64,000 nt of DNA from Hymenobacter sp. DG01. GTDB lineage: Bacteria; Bacteroidota; Bacteroidia; Cytophagales; Hymenobacteraceae. Below, piece after piece: positions 57,655-64,000 of the stretch (position 1 is its first letter; every line of letters starts with the position of its first letter). The stretch is from contig NZ_CP040936.1 of assembly GCF_006352025.1 (NCBI RefSeq), forward strand, positions 1,674,001-1,738,000, given 5' to 3'. The notes under the pieces were generated by a model. It made no database searches. It was given only the letters and a program-made list of their open reading frames with translations, and was not told the origin of the DNA. A program made the translations under genes and the position numbers.

Positions 57655-60615
57655 TTGAGTAAAAAGCTTTTACTGTCTGTCTTTTTTCTTTGGTTTTTAG
57701 CAACTTCAGCCCCAGCCCAAACGGGCAGCTGGAATCCACCCGGGGCCACGGCCGCCTACCCCCGTACCCTACTTACACCAGCCGCCATACCGGGCAGCCG
57801 CGGGTTTCTGGCCGCCCCGCAGAACCAGCCGCTGTACGCCAGCTTGTACACCAGCATTGGCAGCGGCCCCACCAGCAGCAACACTACCGCTGATGAGCGC
57901 CGCAGCAGGGCCACCTTCGCCAAGAACGCGGCTTTTGTGCTGCTGATGGACCGCAAGCCCACCGGCTCTACCCTCACCGCTTTGCCTGCGCCTGAGCGTG
58001 CTTTGTACCAGCAACAGGCAATAGAAGCGCTGGAAAGTCTGAACCCAGCCGTAGAGCCATTCGCCAGCTTCTCGGGCACTACTTATACCGAGTGGCAGTG
58101 GCGCTCTAAGGAACTCATTGATTATCTGATTGCCTACGACTTGCTGCGGGGAGCAGGGGTAGCAGAACCAGCTTTGCTGAAGAGCCGGACCAATCTGCAG
58201 CAGTTTGCGGGGAATCTGTACCGGGAATCGAACCGGGCTTTTCTAGGCGTGTACTTCTTCCGCCAGATCAAGAACAACCATACCCTGATGACAGCGGCCG
58301 CGCTGGGTATGGCGGCCGTAGTACTCAACGACGCCACCAGCACCGACGCCAACCTGCAGCCGGCAAACTGGTTCAACTCCGGCCTCTACCACATTGATAA
58401 CGTGCTGTGGGCCGATGCCCAGCGCCAGTCGGACCCGGCAGCGGTAGCAGGCTACGCCGAAGGCCCGTACTACTTTAAGTATGCTTTTCTGAACTGCCTG
58501 CCGTTCTTTCGGGCTCTGGGAAATTTCGCGCCGGATACTGGTTTCACTTGCACCTACAACGGAACCACACGCAGCATCCGCAACCCTTTTTACGACCCTC
58601 GCTACGACCAGCTCTACGACTGGATAACCGCCATTCTGATGCCAGATGGCCGTTTTCCGGCCTTGGAAGACTCGTACGTGGACATGGGCATGCCGGAGCT
58701 GGCCCTCACCGGCAAAAGCCGCTATGTGGTGCCCCTGCATCTGCAACACCTGTCGGGTGGGCAGCTAAATTCCCTGAATGCCCAGCTCCGCGATGCGACG
58801 GTGGACATGCGAGCGGCTTACCTGGCCGCGCAGATAACCCCGGCTCCCCGGATCCGCCCTACCCTCACCTACCTGCCCCAAAGCGGCAACCTGGTGCTGC
58901 AGGCCGGCCCCGATTCCGTAGCCACCTACCTGCACTTGTATGGCAAAGGCGGCGCGGTGCAAGCCAACTCCGGCGGCCACAACCAGGCCGATGCTACCAG
59001 CTTTATTCTCCACGCTCAAGGCCAGCTACTGGCCCTTGATGCTGGCTACCTGAGCTATAACCGCCGGGCAGAGGTAGGTCAGGCCAGTAACCACAACATG
59101 GTGCTGGTAGATGGCGCCGGTCCGGCCATCGGCAACGCCGGAGCGGCCAACGAGGCCAATGCCACATTGCCGCGCGCTTTCGAGTCGGGTGGCCTGGCCT
59201 TCGGCGAAGCGCGCACTACCTACCAAAATGCCTCCGTTACCCGCAAAGTGCTGTTCGTGCGGGGCCGCTACTACCTGCTGGCCGACTTCGTGCAGTCGGC
59301 GGGGCCGCGGCGCTACACCTGGCAGCTGCACGGCTACGGACTGGCCGGCGGCACCGAGCAGACGGGTGTTTTCCGGGATAATCTAGCGCAGCAGGAAGGC
59401 ACCTGGGAGAAGAATGGTGCCCGTCTGCTGGCCCACGTTGCAACGCCGGGCACCACGGCGGCTTACCGTACCGCAACCGGAGCCCACGAGCTGGTTTATA
59501 ACACCACTGAAAATCACACGACCCTGCTGGTAGAGCAAAACGGGGCGGCCCAAACGCAGTTTCTGGCCGCTCTTTATCCCAGCGCCGCCACCACTCCCCC
59601 CGCCCAGATAACCACCACCAGCACCCCCGCCACGGCCGGACTGACAACCTCCACCGATGGCTTCCGGGACATGGCTTTCACCCAAACCGACACCATGCTG
59701 ACCACCAGCCCCGGACCGGACCGCCCCGTCAGCTCCGATGCGCTGCTGACGTTCCTTTCTCTAAACGAGGGAGGAACTCCTGTTCAGGCTTTTCTGGATG
59801 AGGGCACCGAACTGCGCTACGGCTCGGAGGTAGTGCTGCAGTCCTCGCGCCGGGCTACCATCAGCTGGCAGCAGCTGCCCGGCAATCAGTTCACCGTGTA
59901 TGTCAGCCGACCTACGACCCTTACCCTACGTGCAGGCTCGGGGGCGGTAGCCGCTACCGGACCGGGCGTTGCGCGCAGCTCCTACAATCCGGCAACGAGC
60001 CAGCTAGTGGTTGAACTGACGCAGGCCTCGGCCGTTACGGTACAACCGCTCGGCGGCCCGCTGCCGGTAACCCTTACTTCCTTTAGCGCCCGCCGGCAGG
60101 GTAGCACCTCTACTGCGGTAGAGCTAAGCTGGCAAACTGCGGCGGAGCTACAAAACCGGGGCTTCGCGGTGCAGCGTAGCCACGATGGAGGCCGCACGTT
60201 CCAGGATATCGGGTTTGTAAAAGGCCAGGGCACCAGTGCCCAGACTACTACCTACCAGTTCACTGACCACACCGCTCCGGCCGGCCCGGGCTATTACCGC
60301 CTGCAACAGCAGGACCTGAATGGTACCACCGAGTACTCCTCCGTAGTACAGGTAGCCACCGCAGCTACGGCCGCCACGCTAACGGCCTCCCCCGTTCCCA
60401 CGCGCGACTTCCTCACTGTTTCCTACCCCGATCCGCAGCAACGCATCGACCTGCAGATGCTGGACCGCAACGGACGGGTAGTATTACGGGCGCAGTTTCA
60501 GCAGCAAACCCAGCTCAATGTTCAAAGTTTAGCGCCAGGAATGTATTTCCTCCGGGCCTTGAGTTCAACCGGCGAGGTAGTAGCCACGCCCCTTAAAGTT
60601 CTGATTGAGAGGTAA
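57655..60615 (+). CDS. secreted heparinase II/III-like polysaccharide lyase with T9SS signal
   Basis: This is a 986-residue exported protein. After a signal peptide (MSKKLLLSVFFLWFLATSAPAQ) comes an alpha-helical toroid (about 80-400), then a heparinase II/III-like beta domain with SGGHNQADATSFILHAQGQ and NHNMVLVDG. A C-terminal Ig-like region and type A sorting domain end in GMYFLRALSSTGEVV and LKVLIER. It probably cleaves an acidic polysaccharide; alginate or glycosaminoglycan lyase activity cannot be told apart. The only in-frame start that gives the signal peptide is TTG at 57655. The leader is unusually AT-rich. Confidence 0.85.
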   Translation: MSKKLLLSVFFLWFLATSAPAQTGSWNPPGATAAYPRTLLTPAAIPGSRGFLAAPQNQPLYASLYTSIGSGPTSSNTTADERRSRATFAKNAAFVLLMDRKPTGSTLTALPAPERALYQQQAIEALESLNPAVEPFASFSGTTYTEWQWRSKELIDYLIAYDLLRGAGVAEPALLKSRTNLQQFAGNLYRESNRAFLGVYFFRQIKNNHTLMTAAALGMAAVVLNDATSTDANLQPANWFNSGLYHIDNVLWADAQRQSDPAAVAGYAEGPYYFKYAFLNCLPFFRALGNFAPDTGFTCTYNGTTRSIRNPFYDPRYDQLYDWITAILMPDGRFPALEDSYVDMGMPELALTGKSRYVVPLHLQHLSGGQLNSLNAQLRDATVDMRAAYLAAQITPAPRIRPTLTYLPQSGNLVLQAGPDSVATYLHLYGKGGAVQANSGGHNQADATSFILHAQGQLLALDAGYLSYNRRAEVGQASNHNMVLVDGAGPAIGNAGAANEANATLPRAFESGGLAFGEARTTYQNASVTRKVLFVRGRYYLLADFVQSAGPRRYTWQLHGYGLAGGTEQTGVFRDNLAQQEGTWEKNGARLLAHVATPGTTAAYRTATGAHELVYNTTENHTTLLVEQNGAAQTQFLAALYPSAATTPPAQITTTSTPATAGLTTSTDGFRDMAFTQTDTMLTTSPGPDRPVSSDALLTFLSLNEGGTPVQAFLDEGTELRYGSEVVLQSSRRATISWQQLPGNQFTVYVSRPTTLTLRAGSGAVAATGPGVARSSYNPATSQLVVELTQASAVTVQPLGGPLPVTLTSFSARRQGSTSTAVELSWQTAAELQNRGFAVQRSHDGGRTFQDIGFVKGQGTSAQTTTYQFTDHTAPAGPGYYRLQQQDLNGTTEYSSVVQVATAATAATLTASPVPTRDFLTVSYPDPQQRIDLQMLDRNGRVVLRAQFQQQTQLNVQSLAPGMYFLRALSSTGEVVATPLKVLIER

Positions 60616-60642
60616 GGTAGCTGCTACCCCGTAGAAACCCGG

Positions 60643-60674
60643 AAAGCCCGAACGCTGGAGCGTTCGGGCTTTCT
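60643..60674. terminator. intrinsic terminator between lyase and ffh
   Basis: AAAGCCCGAACGCT (60643-60656) pairs perfectly with AGCGTTCGGGCTTT (60659-60672). The genes on either side converge, so it can serve both strands. Confidence 0.85.
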
Positions 60675-60714
60675 GATTCAGGTGGATTTGGAGGCTGGGG
60701 GGCTCCCTTCCGGT

Positions 60715-62064
60715 TTAGCGAAGCGGGCCTTTCATGCCCATCATCCGGGCCATTTGCTGCATACCGCCTTTGGTCTGGCTCATCTTGTTCATGGTGCGCA
60801 TTACTTTGCGCATGTCCTCGAACTGCTTCATCAGGTTGTTTACCTGCTGAATATCAGTACCCGAACCTTTGGCCAGGCGGCGGCGGCGGGAGCCGTTCAA
60901 CAGCTCGGGCTGGGCGCGCTCCTTGGGCGTCATGCTCTTGATGATGGCTTCAATCGGCTTGAAGGCGTCATCGTCGATTTCCACGTCCTTCAGGGCCTTG
61001 CCCATGCCCGGAATCATGCCTACCAGATCCTTCAGGTTGCCCATCTTCTTGATCTGCTCCAGCTGAGAGAGGAAGTCATCGAAGTTGAACTGGTTTTTGC
61101 GGATCTTCTGGTTGATGCGCTTGGCCTCTTCCTCATCGAACTGCTGCTGGGCACGCTCTACCAGCGAAATCACGTCGCCCATGCCCAGGATGCGCTGGGC
61201 CATGCGGTCGGGGTAGAACAGGTCGAGGGCTTCCATCTTCTCACCCGTCGAGATGAACTTGATGGGTTTCTCTACCACGGCCCGGATGCTCAGCGCGGCA
61301 CCACCACGCGAGTCACCATCAAGCTTGGTGAGTACTACCCCGTCAAAATTCAGGCGGTCGTTGAAGGTCTTGGCCGTGTTTACGGCGTCCTGACCCGTCA
61401 TGGAGTCCACCACGAACAGCGTTTCCGAAGGATTGATGGCGCGCTTTACGGCCTCAATCTCCTTCATCATCTGCTCGTCCACGGCCAGGCGGCCGGCGGT
61501 GTCGATGATGACAACCTTCTTGTTGTTCTTACGGGCAAACTCGATGGCGTTCTGCGAAATCTCAACCGGGTTCTTGTTTTCCGGCTCTGAGTACACTTCT
61601 ACGCCAATCTGCTCGCCCAGCACTTTCAGCTGGTCGATAGCGGCAGGGCGGTACACGTCGCAAGCCACCAGCAGCACGTTGCGGCCCTGCTTCTTGATGT
61701 GGCTGGCCAGTTTACCAGCAAATGTGGTCTTACCCGAGCCCTGCAGACCCGAGAGCAGCACCACGGCCGGCTCGCCTTTAATTACAATGTCTTGCTTTTC
61801 GCCGCCCATCAGCTGGGTCAGCTCATCATAGACGATTTTGGTCATCAACTGGCCCGGCGACACGCTGATCAGCACGTCGCGGCCCATGGCCTCGTCCTTG
61901 ATTTTATCGGTTACCTCCTTGGCTACCTTATAGTTTACGTCGGCGTCCACGAGGGCCCGGCGAATCTCCTTTACGGTGGAGGCAACGTTGATTTCGGTGA
62001 TGCTGCCCTGGCCTTTAAGGGTTTTAAAGGCGCGGTCTAGTTTGGTACTAAGGTTATCGAACAT
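60715..62064 (-). CDS. ffh: signal recognition particle GTPase
   Basis: This is a 449-residue SRP54 protein. The N domain (1-90) is followed by the G domain with GLQGSGKT (106-113), the insertion-box DVYRPAAIDQLK, DTAGR (187-191) and TKLDGDSRGG. The methionine-rich M domain (from about 330: NLKDLVGMIPGMGKAL and the tail MSQTKGGMQQMARMMGMKG) binds signal sequences and 4.5S RNA. It targets membrane proteins to the SecYEG translocon. Length and motifs are normal. The 4.5S RNA gene is not in the window. Confidence 0.98.
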   Translation of the reverse strand: MFDNLSTKLDRAFKTLKGQGSITEINVASTVKEIRRALVDADVNYKVAKEVTDKIKDEAMGRDVLISVSPGQLMTKIVYDELTQLMGGEKQDIVIKGEPAVVLLSGLQGSGKTTFAGKLASHIKKQGRNVLLVACDVYRPAAIDQLKVLGEQIGVEVYSEPENKNPVEISQNAIEFARKNNKKVVIIDTAGRLAVDEQMMKEIEAVKRAINPSETLFVVDSMTGQDAVNTAKTFNDRLNFDGVVLTKLDGDSRGGAALSIRAVVEKPIKFISTGEKMEALDLFYPDRMAQRILGMGDVISLVERAQQQFDEEEAKRINQKIRKNQFNFDDFLSQLEQIKKMGNLKDLVGMIPGMGKALKDVEIDDDAFKPIEAIIKSMTPKERAQPELLNGSRRRRLAKGSGTDIQQVNNLMKQFEDMRKVMRTMNKMSQTKGGMQQMARMMGMKGPLR

Positions 62065-62236
62065 GGAGTCGCAGATTTGCGCTGATTTTCCTGATTTCGC
62101 TGAAGTATACTCGTGCTGCGCAAGCGCGGCGTCGGAACGCCGGGAGGCGTCGGTGGTTCAGCCTCCAAAAGTAACCAGAAAACCCCGAAAGGCCGCAGGT
62201 GCTTACCTTCGCGGTTTCATTGCTACCACCTGCTTC

Positions 62237-63577
62237 GTGTCCGTGTCTGCTGCTCGCCCGCTTCGCTTGCTTGTTCTTACGTACTACTGGCCGCCTTCCG
62301 GCGGAGCTGGCGTGCAGCGCAGCCTGAAGTTTGTGAAGCACCTGCCCCAGTTCGGGGTGGAGCCGACGGTGATAACCGTGGACCCCAGCCAAGGCGCCTA
62401 CCCCGTCCTCGACCACTCGCTGGCCGCCGACGTGCCACCGCAGGTGCGCGTGATTCGCACCAACACCTTCGAGCCCTTCGACAGTTATAAACGCCTGACG
62501 GGCAAGCAAGTTCCTTACGGAGGATTCGTGGGCGAAAGCAAAACCAGCTTTGTGCAGCGCGTTTTCAAGTTTGTGCGCGGCAACCTGTTTATTCCGGATG
62601 CCCGCCGGGGCTGGAACCGTTACGCCCTGCAGGCTGTGGCCGACCTGGTGGCGGCCGGCGAGGAGTTTGACGCCGTGCTGACGTCTTCCCCACCCCACTC
62701 TACCCAACTGATTGGCCTGGAGCTAAAGTGGCGCTTCGGCCTGCGCTGGCTGGCCGACATGCGCGACCCCTGGACCGATATTTACTACTATAAAGAACTG
62801 AACCACACCCCGCTGGCCCGCTGGCTCGATGCCCACTACGAGCGCCAGGTGCTGGAGCAGGCCGACGCCGTGCTGGTAACCAGCCCCCACACCAAGCGGT
62901 TGTTCCTGGGTAAGTCAGCGCATATTGCGGCCGACAAGATTCAGGTAGTGCCCAACGGCTACGATGAGGACGATTTCCGGGCGGTAAGCGCGCCGCCCCC
63001 GGATGCGTTGCTCATCACCCACACCGGCACCATCTCCGAAACCTACCACATTGAGCAGCTGCTGGCCGCCTGCGCCGAGTGCGCCCGCCGCCACCCCGAG
63101 GTGCCACTGCGCCTGCGCTTTGTGGGGAAAGTATCCGACGGATTGCGGCAGCAGGTAGTGGCAGCGGGGCTTGGTGAACAGACAGAGTTTATTCCCTTCG
63201 TACCGCACGATGAATCGGTAGGCTACCTGCTCCGCAGCACGGTGCTGCTGATGGCCATTCCGGACGTAGCCAATAACCTAGGCATTCTGCCGGGCAAGGT
63301 GTTTGAGTACCTGGCCGCTGGCAAACCCATTCTGTGCGTGGGCCCCACTGGCTCTGATGCCGACCTGCTCCTGCGCGAGTGCGGCGCCGGCCAAGCCCTA
63401 CCCTACGCCGACTACGAAACCATGCTGGCGCATTTGGAAGCATTAGCCGCGCAGTGGCGCACCAACCCCAACCTTGATCTGCCCGCTGGCCGCGCCACCG
63501 CCTACTCCCGCCGTGCCCTTACCGAGCGGCTGGCGAAATTGGTGAGGGTAGGTGATGAGGTGACCAGTGACAGGTAA
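62237..63577 (+). CDS. GT-B glycosyltransferase (family 4-like)
   Basis: This is a glycosyltransferase of about 446 residues. The acceptor domain begins RLLVLTYYWPPSGGAGVQRSLKFVKHLP. The donor domain holds KIQVVPNGYDEDDF, LITHTGTISETYHIEQLLAAC, RLRFVGKVSDGL and LGILPGKVFEYLAAGKPILCVGP, where the acidic EYLAAGKP segment binds the nucleotide sugar. There is no good ATG; GTG at 62237 or 62243 fits best because the open frame upstream overlaps the divergent ffh start. TTACCTTCG at about 62205 may be the -7 element. It probably builds a surface polysaccharide. Confidence 0.85.
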   Translation: MSVSAARPLRLLVLTYYWPPSGGAGVQRSLKFVKHLPQFGVEPTVITVDPSQGAYPVLDHSLAADVPPQVRVIRTNTFEPFDSYKRLTGKQVPYGGFVGESKTSFVQRVFKFVRGNLFIPDARRGWNRYALQAVADLVAAGEEFDAVLTSSPPHSTQLIGLELKWRFGLRWLADMRDPWTDIYYYKELNHTPLARWLDAHYERQVLEQADAVLVTSPHTKRLFLGKSAHIAADKIQVVPNGYDEDDFRAVSAPPPDALLITHTGTISETYHIEQLLAACAECARRHPEVPLRLRFVGKVSDGLRQQVVAAGLGEQTEFIPFVPHDESVGYLLRSTVLLMAIPDVANNLGILPGKVFEYLAAGKPILCVGPTGSDADLLLRECGAGQALPYADYETMLAHLEALAAQWRTNPNLDLPAGRATAYSRRALTERLAKLVRVGDEVTSDR

Positions 63578-63669
63578 ATGGTTGGAAGTGAAGAGTGGTA
63601 GGTGAATCGTCTGTCATGCAGAGGCGCAGCCAAAGCATCCCGCGTGCTGACGTTGCAGGACTATTCAAT

Positions 63670-63705
63670 CTCCCTCTCTGAGGAGAGGGAGCCGGGGGGT
63701 GAGGT
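63670..63705. repeat. interspersed palindromic element
   Basis: CTCCCTCTC (63670-63678) and GAGAGGGAG (63683-63691) are perfect inverted arms, followed by CCGGGGGGTGAGG, which also ends the element at 43310. The flanks (63600-63740) have the TGACGTT and GGAATGACG ends common in such elements. Confidence 0.55.
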
Positions 63706-63786
63706 TGCCCACGCGAGATTCCTCGACAAGCTCGGAATGACGTTCTGTTTGTAACCTATCACTTGTCACCCCATCACCTTATCACT

Positions 63787-64000
63787 TTACTTAAACAAGC
63801 CGCGCAGCTTACTTGGTACTAGGCTGGCGGCGCGGGCTTTCAGGTCGGTCCAAGTGGAATGGTCTAGATGGTGGCCGTGCCACTGGCCGATGGCGGCGGC
63901 TAGGCGCTGGGCCAGGGTGCGGTAGTGCTGGCGGTGATAGTGGCGGAGGTTGTTGGTCACGTCGGCGGGCGTCTGCACGAAGTCGCGCACATCTACTACC
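63787..64000 (-). CDS. C-terminal end of an unrecognised protein (runs off the window)
   Basis: This is the last 71 or so codons of a minus-strand gene whose start lies beyond base 64000; the frame is open to the edge. The visible part, VVDVRDFVQTPADVTNNLRHYHRQHYRTLAQRLAAAIGQW, is helical and rich in His and Arg, and ends KARAASLVPSKLRGLFK. I cannot assign a family. Confidence 0.5.
   Translation of the reverse strand, partial: VVDVRDFVQTPADVTNNLRHYHRQHYRTLAQRLAAAIGQWHGHHLDHSTWTDLKARAASLVPSKLRGLFK

Noticed and set aside
1..64000. tRNA, rRNA, CRISPR, transposase or phage genes
   Set aside because: I looked for cloverleaf-like, repeat-spacer and transposase patterns and saw none; the palindromic repeats present are short and carry no open frame.

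Overview
The window looks like a chromosome segment of a GC-rich Bacteroidota of the Cytophagales, most likely Hymenobacter or a close relative. The evidence is three secreted proteins with type IX secretion (T9SS) C-terminal signals, a fused CcoN-CcoO oxidase subunit, Bacteroidota-type outer-membrane beta-barrel receptors, start codons with no clear Shine-Dalgarno sequence, and promoters of the TAnnTTTG (-7) type. I found no tRNA, rRNA, CRISPR array, transposase or prophage.

Layout. (1) 1-2160: the end of a MORN-like protein and a T9SS-secreted SBBP-repeat protein. (2) 2180-13901, minus strand: a MacAB-TolC-like export locus made of adaptor, serine hydrolase, TolC, ABC ATPase, an embedded ECF sigma factor and two FtsX permeases, followed by an NtrC-type response regulator and its kinase. 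The two transcription units, headed by the adaptor and the ATPase, have the same sigma-54 layout with identical internal spacing: a -24/-12-like element, an IHF consensus and a TGTCC-N6-GGACA palindrome. (3) 14349-24035: an ECF sigma factor and zinc-type anti-sigma factor, two small envelope proteins, two paralogous TonB-dependent receptors and two small secreted proteins. (4) 24220-30607: a DUF2459 protein, a STAS-like protein, hisS, hutH and a large gliding/T9SS type B surface protein.

(5) 30651-48163: an oxygen and respiration island. It holds universal stress proteins, a thioredoxin-like protein, a PAS kinase, a response regulator fused to a CRP/FNR domain, a cupin, a truncated hemoglobin, ccoI-ccoS, ccoNO-ccoQ-X-ccoP-ccoG-ccoH, a TauE/SafE-like protein and hemF. 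Five promoters in this island carry a TGA-N6-TCA box. In four of them the box lies 42 nt before the last base of a -7-like element, and in the fifth 41 nt. This makes the receiver-CRP hybrid a strong candidate for the local master regulator, a one-protein analogue of FixJ plus FixK.

(6) 48492-64000: mostly housekeeping and mixed genes. These are YbaB, two glycosyltransferases, PspC, an OmpA/TPR lipoprotein, pyruvate dehydrogenase E1 beta, DinB, a thioesterase, a methyltransferase, DUF2256, guanine deaminase, a heparinase-like T9SS protein and ffh, with a truncated gene at the right edge. Palindromic MITE-like elements are scattered through intergenic DNA, and two of them supply the C-terminal codons and stop codons of ccoS and ccoNO.
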